DNA of 20,649 bases from Brachionus koreanus (lineage: Eukaryota > Rotifera > Eurotatoria > Ploima > Brachionidae): assembly GCA_016987375.1 (NCBI GenBank), contig PJRA01000313.1:513353-534001 (forward strand), given 5' to 3'. Positions 8,144 to 17,110 of this stretch are shown in pieces. Within the stretch, counting starts at the first letter, position 1. Each line of letters starts with the position of its first letter. The translations under genes were made by a program, and so were the position numbers. The notes below the pieces were generated by a model, which did not search any database, had not been told where the DNA came from, and saw only the letters and a list, made by a program, of their open reading frames with translations.

Positions 8144-9109
8144 TTAAATATTAATTGATATCGATCTGTCATGATAAATTTTAAAACTTATATTAGTCGC
8201 CTTTCTTTCAATTTTTTTGTATTTACCAAATGGGCCGTCCAAATCGACTGGTTTATTAGAAAAAATTTTAGTTTCAAAAACTGTCAGTCCAGAGAAACTT
8301 GTTGAATATTTTTCATCTATAGATTTAATAACTTCAAACACTATTTCTTCTAGATCATTTTGTTTGACAATACAAATGATGACATTTGAAAATGGCTCAA
8401 TAAGATCATAAATGTTGCACAAAGCATTTATAATATCCTTATTCACTTTTCCCTTAATTTTGAAGGGGACTTTTTCACGAAGTTTGTTCATTGCACCTAA
8501 CACTAAAGTTTCAGATGCTGTTTCAGCAATTTCATTTAACCATTCCTTCCATAAAAATTTTTCATTTTTTTCAATGGTTTTAATAGAATGGTTGATTCCA
8601 GCTACACCAGTTTCTACAAGTATTGTTGGCAATAAATCAGATGAGCCAGAGTAAACAACTATTGCTACTCCAGATGTTGTCAACAAAGCACTAGCCAAAA
8701 GAGCGATTAAAATTTTTCTCATATTTTCGGGATCGTCGCCTGGCGTTGGTGCAGCTGCAGCTGCAGCACAAACGATCAGTTGTTTTTCTTTATCTAATTC
8801 TTGTAGCACTGAATATTCTAAATATATCCTAAGATTAATATTGTATTTGGATATTTTTTTTTCAATCGAGTCAGACTTGCTCTTTGGCCATAAATAACTC
8901 ACTGCATAAAATGGGGCTGTTACTACATAAGTAGATACTTTCCCAATAGTAGCAACCGTATCAATAGTTGTTGATACTGTTGTTGCTACTGTTGTTGCTA
9001 CTGTTGTTGATACTGTTGTTGCTACTGTATCAACAATTGTTGCAAGTTTATTTTGATTACTTGATTCCGACCTTTTAGTCTCACGTACATCTTGCTCATA
9101 TTGAAGCAT
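8144..9109 (-). CDS. Orphan 321-residue protein with Thr/Val tetrapeptide repeats and one hydrophobic segment
   Basis: I do not recognise the family. It is a single open frame from an ATG (AAAAGATGC context). Residues 1-20 are polar. Residues 24-55 repeat the pattern TTVA/TTVS, encoded by a 12-bp tandem repeat. Residues 56-75 are hydrophobic and aromatic. Residues 114-120 are CAAAAAA followed by PTPGDDPE. Residues 132-154 (ILIALLASALLTTSGVAIVV and following) could be a membrane segment. The C-terminal 150 residues look like a mixed alpha/beta soluble region rich in Lys and Glu. The repetitive Thr/Val helix-like stretch vaguely resembles lipid-surface-binding repeats such as those of perilipins, but that is only a suggestion. 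No neighbour points to a function. Length and composition against an AT-rich background argue for a real gene. Confidence 0.75.
   Translation of the reverse strand: MLQYEQDVRETKRSESSNQNKLATIVDTVATTVSTTVATTVATTVSTTIDTVATIGKVSTYVVTAPFYAVSYLWPKSKSDSIEKKISKYNINLRIYLEYSVLQELDKEKQLIVCAAAAAAPTPGDDPENMRKILIALLASALLTTSGVAIVVYSGSSDLLPTILVETGVAGINHSIKTIEKNEKFLWKEWLNEIAETASETLVLGAMNKLREKVPFKIKGKVNKDIINALCNIYDLIEPFSNVIICIVKQNDLEEIVFEVIKSIDEKYSTSFSGLTVFETKIFSNKPVDLDGPFGKYKKIERKATNISFKIYHDRSISINI
8966..9025 (-). repeat. 12-bp coding minisatellite, five units
   Basis: Five 12-bp units of TGTTGTTGMTAC on the plus strand, alternating A and C at one position. Read on the minus strand this yields the Thr-Thr-Val-Ala/Ser repeat of the overlapping protein. 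The unit length keeps the frame. Confidence 0.85.
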
Positions 9110-9454
9110 CTTTTCAATCTTGAATAAAATTTTAATACTTTATTATTATTTGAAAAAACAACAGTTAGAATTTTGTTCTAAAATTTTAACTTAAATATAA
9201 CTGCTTGAAAAAAAAAACGTGATATTAATTTTTATGGGATTATTTCCCAACAAAAAAATTCATGATAAATAAATTAGGAAGATGCTACATACAAGTTAAA
9301 TATCTTTCCGTAGCATTGTTTTGTGACAAATAATTATCTGAAAAAAAAAATTTCTACAGGTAGATAAAATATCTGTAAAAAATTGATATGAGGCTAGAAA
9401 AAGATAATATAATTCAGTGTGAAAATTTTATTTAAAATAAAAAATAAGAATTGA
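9110..9454. other. AT-rich intergenic stretch
   Basis: Between the orphan gene and the PHD gene. It should contain the promoter of the orphan gene and the 3' end of the PHD gene. No distinct motif seen. Confidence 0.5.
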
Positions 9455-10165
9455 TTAGATTTTTTTGCAACTTTTGCAAGACCAAGACTTCTTCTTTAAC
9501 GGGATATAACCCTTAATACAGGACCTATGAAAAGAAAAGTTACAAGTACTACAAACAAGTGAATTATCTAATACCAAAGTTTGACATAATGTACAAGTAT
9601 TTGACTCATTATTTCGTTCTTGATCAACAAGTACATTATCAAGCTTAGCTTTTTTCGTTTGTTTTGTTTCGTTCTCTTTTAACTTTCTTTTTCTTTGGGC
9701 TTTTGTTGGAGCTCCTCGTTTCGGACCACTTTTAACTAAACTTCTGGCATTCAAATTAATTTTGACAAAACAGCCTGTTTGAGTATCTACTGCTGCTTCT
9801 ACCGCCGAAGATGATGTTGTTGATGAATTAATATTAAATATTTAACATATTCTAATTCTTGTTCACTTTCATTTGAGCTTTCATTTGAAACACTTGGCCG
9901 TTCGACTTCTGTAACAATCATACTTTCATAACGTGATAAATCTTCTTTGTTGACTTGATTTTCTCTGAAAAGGTTAATATTCTGGATTGGCTTCAAACTA
10001 AACATTTCGTTATTTTCCCATAACTTAGTTATATGAAAGATTGTTTGCATCCTGCAGTTGTAAACGTCTTCAGATTCCCTTGAAACAACTTCAAAAAAAG
10101 CAAACCCTTTTAAAAGTTGTTGTTCTTTAAGGCTCAAAATCTCAAAGATAAAACTTAAATATACT
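9455..10165 (-). CDS. PHD-finger protein, C-terminal exons (5' end not resolved)
   Basis: The last exon (9798 down to 9455) encodes a basic stretch, GPKRGAPTKAQRKRKLKEN, which could be a nuclear localisation signal. It ends in a C4HC3 finger: C-x2-C-x10-C-x2-C-x4-H-x2-C-x13-C-x2-C, with Trp two residues before the seventh ligand, the PHD pattern. The preceding exon (upstream of 9867) encodes FFEVVSRESEDVYNCRMQ and a Ser/Glu-rich region. A 68-bp intron (9866 to 9799, GTGAAC...GGTAG) joins the two in frame at phase 1, whereas without it the frames conflict. The upstream exon probably begins after TTTTTTAG near 10166. PHD fingers bind histone tails or act in protein contacts; some transposases also carry them. 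Start and full length are unknown, and it may be a transposon-derived gene. Confidence 0.6.
9799..9866 (-). other. Proposed 68-bp intron in the PHD gene
   Basis: GT at 9866-9865 and AG at 9800-9799 on the minus strand. Removal joins two otherwise incompatible reading frames at phase 1. The donor GTGAAC is weak. Confidence 0.5.
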
Positions 10166-10597
10166 AAAAAAGTATATTTATTCTCAAAGAGTATAAAATT
10201 CTTTACATGCTGATGTAATTTAGAAAAAAAAAAGAATGTTGCGGTTTTTGTTGGGAAAGAAATGAGTTTTTTCTGATTTAAATCGTATCTCCTCCGAGGG
10301 ATCAATTATGACCCCACTTTTTTTTCTAAATCTAGACAAAATTCTGAACAAATCTATGGTTTTACTTTTTTATTTTATTGCTTTATTTTTCTTAAAAAAT
10401 CTCTTCAAATCATGTGATTTTTAACAAATTTGTCAAATTTGAATTCTTTTATTAGAATTTTTAGCTAAAACTAAAGAATTCGATATTTTTAGGTGCTCAA
10501 CTCCTGTTTTTTTTTCGATTTTACTGAAAAATATACTTTAAGGACTTGACCGTATCTCGCACCATTATTGTAACCTACTAAACACCGCAAAAATTGT
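10166..10597. other. Unresolved AT-rich stretch upstream of the PHD exons
   Basis: A minus-strand frame continues to 10305, but it is dominated by Phe/Lys codons from T and A runs and is probably intronic. No confident exon was found. It may be an intron linking to the broken frame at 10598-11737. Confidence 0.4.
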
Positions 10598-10767
10598 CTA
10601 ATTTATTATTTTTGAAAGCTCAGAACCTAAATACTTTTCTCTTGCTTCGGTTAAAACCTCCATCATTCTAGAAAATGTCTGATTTGTTCTTGCTCTATGG
10701 CTGGTAGTTTAGCTGCTTGTGCTGACGCTTTGGATTAATAATTTTCTAAGCAAACTCTTCTCAGAAT

Positions 10768-10775
10768 GCTTTTTG
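10768..10775. repeat. Left 8-bp target-site duplication
   Basis: GCTTTTTG, repeated exactly at 11647-11654 outside the other end of the element. Confidence 0.9.
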
Positions 10776-10880
10776 GGGTCTTCACTGTTTTGTGACCAGT
10801 TGGTCACCAAAAATGTGACCAAGCACTTGACTCCCGGTTTTGTGACCAGCCTGGTCACAGTCATCCATGACCAGGAATTT
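10776..10880 (+). repeat. Left terminal inverted repeat with GTGACCA palindromes
   Basis: Contains the palindromes GTGACCAGTTGGTCAC (10792-10807) and TGTGACCAG-C-CTGGTCACA (10841-10859) plus a single GTGACCA between them. Additional GTGACC copies continue inward at about 10882, 10911, 10934 and 10962, outside the TIR proper. Such iterated motifs could be transposase binding sites. Confidence 0.9.
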
Positions 10881-11041
10881 GGTGACCAGAAAATAGGTAA
10901 AAATTCTACTGTGACCAGGAAATTTACCTTGTGACCATAAAAATCATACAATAATTTTTTCGTGACCACTAAAATTTTATTAAATATTTAGTTTTAATGT
11001 CAAAAAATAATCAATTTTTTAATAAAAAATTTAAATCAAAC

Positions 11042-11570
11042 TTATTTATGAGATCTAATTTTATGTAACTTTAATTCTTTGACACCTTCATAAAAACCTC
11101 CACAAACATTACACTCAACTGGATTTTTTTTCTCAACCAAAACTTTTTTAACTTCATATCGAACGTCTTTTGGTGCTTCTGGTATCTCCTCAGATTTCTT
11201 TTTGTAATATTGCGATTTCCTTCTAGGACTAGAAATTTCAACATTTTTTAATTGACTTTCCAACTTTCCAACAATTTCACTTAAATCGCCTTCAACATCA
11301 TCATCACTGCCATCAATGCTAGGTTCATTTTTTTTAGTTGATGAACTAGATGTACACGATCCAGGTAAAGTATTTTCTTCTTCTACATAATGTTTTTGAC
11401 TCTCATTCCCACCATCTTCACTTTCCTCTTCAATCGATTCAAAATAATCAACCCTGTCCACATCACCATTTAGTGAACCAAAAACAGAACCAGTTTCTGA
11501 AGATTGATCACTTTCTGGTTCTGGTTCGACTGATTCTGATAAATTCCTGGTCACCGATGACTGTGACCAG
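11042..11570 (-). CDS. Acidic protein with C-terminal C2H2 zinc finger, carried in the DNA transposon; no ATG
   Basis: The frame runs from inside the right TIR (a stop lies just upstream) to TAA at 11042-11044 and contains no methionine at all. It is therefore a downstream exon, a fragment, or uses a non-ATG start (a GTG lies at 11554). Numbering from that GTG, residues 1-110 are Ser/Glu/Asp-rich, residues 111-145 are basic and charged, and the last 23 residues form a C2H2 finger (C148, C151, H164, H169; spacing 2-12-4). An AATAAA on the minus strand near 10977-10982 could end the transcript. The layout, acidic Ser/Glu tail then a C2H2 finger as the very last residues, matches the end of the integrase frame at 4633-6390. 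It may be a captured Pol tail or host exon; alternatives are the 3' end of an autonomous parent element. Confidence 0.6.
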
Positions 11571-11646
11571 GCTGGTCACAAAACCGGGAGTCAAGTGCTT
11601 GGTCACATTTTTGGTGACCAACTGGTCACAAAACAGGGGAAGACCC
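11541..11646 (-). repeat. Right terminal inverted repeat
   Basis: Inverted copy of 10776-10880 with one 1-bp indel and about three substitutions. It carries the same two palindromes. Confidence 0.92.
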
Positions 11647-11654
11647 GCTTTTTG
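11647..11654. repeat. Right 8-bp target-site duplication
   Basis: GCTTTTTG, identical to 10768-10775. Confidence 0.9.
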
Positions 11655-11958
11655 TTTCTAGCTTTTCTTTTCTGTCTTCTTTCATCAATTTGTCTCTCTC
11701 TTGTGTTCAATGCAATACAGAGTTTTTGTCGTAGCATCTAGCACTAAAGAGATAAATAAGATAAAGTCGCAAAAAAATTAACAGTCCTCAGTTCAAATAT
11801 TATATTTTTTTTTTAAAACTATTAATTGTATTAGAAAAAATATTTATCTTGATTTTTTTATTTTGACTTGAAAAAAAAAATTAATTACAGAATGATTTTT
11901 TTTAAAAAAAAAAGTGATAAAAGAGCATAAAAAAAGTATTGAGAACTTCTATAGATTA
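11655..11958. other. 3' region of NUDT2 and remnant frame
   Basis: The left 80 bp belong to the split minus-strand frame. The rest is AT-rich. On the minus strand an AATAAA (plus-strand TTTATT at 11857-11862) lies about 100 bp past the NUDT2 stop and could be its polyadenylation signal. Confidence 0.5.
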
Positions 11959-12590
<632 letters not shown>

Positions 12591-15570
12591 ATGAGGTTTC
12601 TAAAGTGCTTAGAATGGCGTGGTATAACCAAAGCTAGGTACTCTACCCAGACTAGCAAACAAATTCTTCTCTTAAAGTACGAAAATCTTAAGAACAAGTG
12701 TCTCACAATCGAGGCTTTTGATGAAAAAATAAATCCAAAGGGAGTATTTACAAACAATGAAATTTGTTTGCAAGACATAGATGTCTACGGATTTGACTAT
12801 GATTACACTCTAGCCTATTACAATGTGTCACTTTATCGGCTCTTGTTTGACTTAGCCAAGGACTATCTAATTGTTCATCATAAATATCCGCCTGGTCTAA
12901 AAAATGTAGACTATTTGTCCCATTTTCCCATCCGAGGTCTTCATTTGGACATAAAAAAAGGCTGGCTATTGAAAATTGATTCCTATCAAAATCTTCAGTT
13001 GGGCACTGTGTACCATGGCATGAATGAAATTGGATACAACGAAGTGATCAAGAACTATGGTGGGCGCAGATTTAATGTCGAAGATATCGGCTTTTCGCAG
13101 TCAAGTCCAAATTTTCATCACTTTGTCGATTTATTTTGTCTGCCTGAGATATGCTTGTTGGCATGTACGTTTCAGTATATGCTTGACAAAGGCATAAAGT
13201 ATCAGCCCGAGTACATATTTCAAGATGTACATGACTCGATCAATTCTATACATCGAAATTACAGTTTACATAGAAGTATAGTTCAGTCTATTGATGACTA
13301 TTTGTTGCCAATAAAAGATGAAAATTCTAAACTTAAAGAGTTTTTGTCGCGATTGCAGAAAAATGGTAAAAAAGTCTTCCTAATCACTAACTCGCCTTAC
13401 TGGTTTGTTAACTTTGGCATGCAGTCTTTGTGTGGAGAAGACTGGAGCAAAATGTTTGATCTCATAATATGCAGTGCCAGAAAGCCGCAATTTTTCAACA
13501 GTCATTCAAAACCTTTCAGAAAATTTAATGTAAAAGTATGTAAATAGTATAAAAAATTTTCGAATAGTTTTTATCTATTCTTTTGAAATTATTTCTCATT
13601 TTTCACATTGAAAAAGTACTAAATCAAGCTCAAAAATTTTCATCTAAAAAAAGCTTTTTTTTCTAAATATTTTATTAGATAAGCATATTGTTAAAAAAAT
13701 TGATTTTATGTTAAAGAGTATGAAGCGATTTATTTAATTGTCTTTTAGTTTTGACCAAAATTCTAATATTAATTGAACAAATTTGCTTACAAACTTAAAA
13801 AACATAACATTTTACCACTTTAAAAATTTCGGAATTGAGAATTCTGGAAGAAAAAAAAAACAAAAATTTTAAAAAGAAACAACTTATTTTTTTCCAAAGA
13901 GTCTAAAATTGGTTTTGCAAAATCACCCAAATTTAGTTAAGAGCCAAAACCTCGCAATTCAATTTTAATAATTTTCTAATGCATATAATATTTTGCACAA
14001 CTGCAGACTGTGTATCAGCTGATACATTTGCCGGACCGATTTCAGACTCTTTGGAAAAAAATTTTTCCTTTTAAAAATTTTCACTTTCTAACACTTTTTG
14101 GCTCATAAAATATTAAAGTATGTTTAACTAAAAGGACCCGAGCTGTCTAATTCACCGCACCTCATTATTTAAGCCAAAACTATTAGAATTTTTTTTTCTT
14201 TTCAAATTTACTTAGATAAATTTTGTCTCTAGCAAAATTAAACTTAAATATTTTTTATCTCTTTGAAATATTTTCTAGTTAATTACAACCATAATAGATG
14301 CTGTACGTATGATGTAAAATTAAAAAAAAAAAAGACAATTTTTTTGCTTTTTATTTTTTGTTTAATTATCTTACCGTATACCCTCGTTCGATTATGCTGC
14401 ACCACAAGTTAAGATACGCCTTTGGACCTTGCACCAAAGTACATCTCGTCCATGCTTTAATATTGTTAACTTTGAGCGCATGCACTAATAGCGTAGTCAC
14501 ACGCTTAGGCCCGCATCAAACAAAAACTGAAAGCCTTAGTTTAATGCGTTATTAAGACTCGATTTTAAAGTAAAAAAAAAATTATTTTTTCCTCTAAAAT
14601 CGAGGTTTAATGATAGCATCGGCCAGATGTACTTTGTGCATGGTCCAAAGACGTATCTTAACTTGTGGTGCAGCATAATCGATCAAGGGAACACGGTATG
14701 AAGGAATTTTTACATAGAGTGGATGGAAAAAGACACATCTGCCAAAGCTGAATTTTTGAGTTTTAGTTCCGCGTTAAATTAAGAGCATTTTAGACCTGAA
14801 TAATCTAACTTTGGAAGTTTTTTTTTTTTTTAAAAACTAATAACACAAATATTTTTTAATAATTTTTATTTTAAAAAAAATTTTTTTTTCGAAAGCTTTT
14901 TTCTAATAAAATATTTTGTTGCTAAGAAAATTTCTAAAATTTATTTAAAATTATAATCAAAAATTTATTTTTTTATTTATTTATTTTCAAGACCAACTCA
15001 AAATCATGGGATACAGTTAGTGAATTAAATCGTAATGAAGTTTATTACGAGGGAAATTTTTATCAAATGCTGAAAGCCACTGGCTGGCAGTCAAACAAAT
15101 GCTTGTACTTCGGCGATCATATATATGGCGATTTGGAGCAGCCTTTTTTAAAATTTGGTTTACGTACAGGGGCTATAATAAACGAAGTAGAGCATGAAGT
15201 TAACATACTAAACTCGGTAGACTACCAGCGAACAGTGGCATGGTTGAATATTCTAGAAGACCTACTTGAACAGTCCATGTTCTTGACTGACTCATCTGGG
15301 GACGGTTTAGCAACCATTCGAGAGGTTAGGGCGCTCTGGCTCCAGGAAAGAGACGATCTGAGGCTCAAAATTAAAAAATCATTTAATCCCTATTTTGGCT
15401 CTATTTTCCGGGCTAATAATAATCCGTCATTTTTTTCCAGACGTCTTAGCCGCTTTGCTGACATATACACTTCTAATGTATCCAATTTGCTCAATTATCC
15501 TATTGATTCTCATTTTATACCACGCCGTATCGATCTTGCACATGAACAGTCAATTAAAATTATTTTATAG
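12591..15570 (+). CDS. NT5DC2: HAD-family 5'-nucleotidase domain protein, NT5DC2/NT5DC3-like
   Basis: Exons are 12591-13535 and 14992-15570, joined at phase 0 over a 1456-bp intron (AAA|GTATGT ... TTTTCAAG|ACC). The product is 507 residues, close to NT5DC2/3. I chose ATG 12591 because the frame further left starts only at TTG. Residues 1-25 are basic with Arg and Ser and no acids except one Glu, so a mitochondrial presequence is possible. HAD motif I is GFDYDYTLAYY (D69 nucleophile, D71), motif II is FLITNS (about 265-268), motif III is K298 in ARKPQFF and motif IV is YFGDHIYGD (D357, D362). All catalytic residues are present. The C-terminus has FGSIFR and FFSRRLSRFADIY as in the family. The exact substrate is not known from sequence. 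NT5DC2 and NT5DC3 cannot be told apart here, so the symbol is provisional. Confidence 0.93.
13536..14991 (+). other. 1456-bp intron of NT5DC2/3
   Basis: GTATGT donor at 13536 and TTTTCAAG acceptor ending at 14991. It is about 25 times longer than the other introns resolved in this window, partly because of the inverted-repeat element at 14374-14696. The rest is AT-rich with long A/T runs and nothing else recognisable. Confidence 0.92.
14374..14696. mobile_element. MITE-like inverted-repeat element in the NT5DC2/3 intron
   Basis: The ends form an inverted repeat of about 85 bp: the left arm from CCGTATACCCTCG matches the right arm read backwards from CCGTGTTCCCTTG. A core including GATTATGCTGCACCACAAG is identical. 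Both ends are flanked by TA (14372-14373 and 14697-14698), as for Tc1/mariner-type insertion. The middle holds a second complementary pair, CTCGATTTTAAAG with CTCTAAAATCGAG. No coding frame is credible. Arms differ at roughly 15 percent, so the element is old or its arms are imperfect. Confidence 0.8.
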
Positions 15571-15618
15571 AAGATTGGCAACTATCAATTTTTTTTTAAT
15601 TTTTTTAGATATTTAATT
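15571..15618 (+). promoter_or_regulatory. 48-bp intercistronic spacer with splice-acceptor-like T tract
   Basis: It contains two T runs and TTTTTTTAG ending 10 bp before the acylphosphatase ATG. No AATAAA lies between the two genes. The layout resembles a spliced-leader trans-splicing acceptor between operon genes. Confidence 0.5.
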
Positions 15619-15918
15619 ATGGCAGCAGCTAAAAAATTTTTGAGTGTTGACTATGAAATTTTTGGTAGAGTGCAAGGTGTTTTTTTTCGCAAGTATACTC
15701 AACAAGAAGGCAAAAAGCTGTCTCTGGTCGGCTGGGTAATGAACACACCGAAAGGAACAGTTGTTGGCCAAGTACAGGGCAAAGAAGATGCAGTCAAAAA
15801 AATGAAAGATTGGCTGCAAAAAACCGGCTCTCCAAAGTCACGAATCGAAAGAGCTGAATTCAAAAATGAACGATCAATTGATAGTTTGGAATTTAGCGCA
15901 TTTGATGTACGAAAATAA
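15619..15918 (+). CDS. ACYP: Acylphosphatase
   Basis: A 99-residue single-exon protein, the usual acylphosphatase length. Enzymes of this family hydrolyse carboxyl-phosphate bonds in the cytosol. The signature [12 protein letters not shown] (residues 16-27) holds the phosphate-binding loop and catalytic Arg24. [11 protein letters not shown] (38-48) holds catalytic Asn42. GTVVGQVQG continues the domain, and the C-terminus [11 protein letters not shown] is typical. Whether it is closer to ACYP1 or ACYP2 cannot be settled by eye. It begins 48 bp after the NT5DC2/3 stop on the same strand, directly behind a possible trans-splice acceptor. An AATAAA (15914-15919) overlaps its stop codon. Confidence 0.96.
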   Translation: MAAAKKFLSVDYEIFGRVQGVFFRKYTQQEGKKLSLVGWVMNTPKGTVVGQVQGKEDAVKKMKDWLQKTGSPKSRIERAEFKNERSIDSLEFSAFDVRK

Positions 15919-15919
15919 A
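15914..15919 (+). terminator. Possible polyadenylation signal overlapping the acylphosphatase stop
   Basis: AATAAA includes the TAA stop. If used, the 3' UTR would be only about 15-25 bases. Other A/T-rich signals follow, so it may not be the one used. Confidence 0.35.
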
Positions 15920-16660
15920 ACACCTGATTAATTTTTAATCAATTTTTTTTTGTTAATTATTTTAAAAATTTTTTATTAGACTAATTTTTTTAATAAATTT
16001 TATTTTTAAAATTCTGTTCTATTTGAATTTAAGCTTTTTTCATAAAAAATTAAAACATGGATAAATTATTTAATTATAATCTTTAGGGTTAATTTCATGA
16101 TCAAACAAGCCTTTAACGCAATAAGTGAGATTTACTAATACCCGTCATTTTCATTTTTCAAAAGTTCAGATTATTTTTTTCCGATTACAAACAGAAAATT
16201 TGATTTGTTATATTGAATGTTTTTATAAGGGTTTTAAAAAAATTAGAAAATTATAAATAAAATAAAAAGAAAAAATATTTTAATAATATTTTAATAAAAA
16301 AATTAAACTTTTTACTATTGAAAAATTTTTAAGAATAAAATTCGATTTTTAGAAATCTGATGAACAGTCCCAAAGAAAAATTTTAATAGAAATTTTTTTT
16401 TAGGTTTTGTGAAATTTGATAAAAAATAAAACAAAAATTAATGCTAAAAAAACTTAAATTTTTTTTTTCTGAAGGCTTTTAATTATTTCTGTAAGCGCAA
16501 AAAATTCCAACCTACTTAATTGCACCATATTGAAATCTGCTAATGATGTGCAAAGTCTCTGCAAAATGCACTTTAGCCAAATTTGTCCAAATTTAAATTA
16601 GGCTAAATTTGCAGAGTTTTTTACTAGTTGTTGCTTTCATTGATGCTAAAACATTTTTAT
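15920..16660. other. AT-rich intergenic stretch
   Basis: No gene, RNA gene or clear repeat seen. Many A and T runs. Confidence 0.6.
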
Positions 16661-16836
16661 CAGTGTTAGATACCTCAGTAATTAGACTGTCAAGACTGTC
16701 AAATTGTGTTAACCGAATTTTTTTTTCTATTCTCAACTCTTTTATCTATCGAATTTTCAAATTTGAGATTTTTTTAGCTTAACTTTTGTACACGACCATC
16801 AAATGGTAGCCAATATGTACTTTTGTTAGAACACTT
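16661..16836. repeat. Degenerate foldback/MITE-like copy, CAGTGTT ends (copy 1)
   Basis: Starts CAGTGTTAGATAC and ends GTTAGAACACTT. The left arm resembles the reversed right arm of the element at 17577-17805 over about 50 bp (AGTGTT, TACC/TAC, AGTRA, TTGTGTT). The interior shares TCTTTTATCTATC and GTACANGNCCATCAAA with that element in the same order. Heavily diverged, with no clear duplication. Confidence 0.45.
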
Positions 16837-17110
16837 TTCCTTATTAACATATTCTAAATTATTATCAATTACTTCCTCTGTTTCTATCACTAGTTCTACA
16901 ATTTATTCATCCAAAAGTTCTTGACAAGATTATTAATTACTTTGGATTTAAATTTATTCCTCTGTGGTTTCAATGATTTCAAATTTGGAAAAATTTTGCT
17001 TTGGTTCGTCATAAATAAATTCTATTTGATTTTAATGAATTGTGAAATAAGAGAAGAAGTATTTGTGGAAAATTAACCTCAGCAAATTGTTGATAAACAT
17101 TAAAAAATTG
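16837..17110. other. AT-rich intergenic stretch
   Basis: No gene or repeat recognised; short serine/glutamate-like codon runs on the minus strand have no open frame of note. Confidence 0.4.

Larger units (their letters stand above)
10776..11646. mobile_element. 871-bp DNA transposon with long palindrome-rich TIRs and a passenger-like ORF
   Basis: Terminal inverted repeats of 105 and 106 bp (10776-10880 and 11541-11646) start GGGTCTTC and differ at only about four positions. A perfect 8-bp duplication (GCTTTTTG) flanks the element. Eight-bp duplications are known for hAT, P, Merlin and Zisupton-like elements. The GGG terminus does not fit the usual CA-starting hAT or P ends, so I leave the superfamily open. 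No transposase is encoded. The only long frame is the acidic C2H2 frame at 11042-11570. It is therefore non-autonomous and probably recent, given the intact ends. Confidence 0.93.
10598..11737 (-). pseudogene. Minus-strand reading frame split by the 871-bp DNA transposon
   Basis: An ATG at 11737 opens a frame rich in Arg and Lys (for example TRERQIDERRQKRKARNKK) that reaches the transposon at about 11655. It continues in the same frame at 10767 if the element and one copy of its duplication are ignored. It stops at TAA 10709-10711. The same frame then stays open as HRARTNQTFSRMMEVLTEAR down to TAG 10598-10600. Less AT-rich codons and frame continuity across both the insertion and the first stop suggest a once-coding segment, perhaps upstream exons of the PHD gene. 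I do not recognise the protein. Confidence 0.5.

Noticed and set aside
8217..8654. Plus-strand frames opposite the orphan gene
   Set aside because: Antisense shadows of the 321-residue frame.
8966..9025. Tandem repeat as a CRISPR-like or satellite array
   Set aside because: Units are 12 bp without spacers and lie in a coding frame.
10719..11661. Short frames at the transposon ends (10719-10934, 11350-11661)
   Set aside because: They read through the TIR palindromes or antisense to the acidic frame; Val/Thr/Ser-rich products reflect the GTGACCA repeats.
14358..14555. 65-residue plus-strand frame in the NT5DC2/3 intron
   Set aside because: It overlaps the left arm of the inverted-repeat element and has no recognisable domain.
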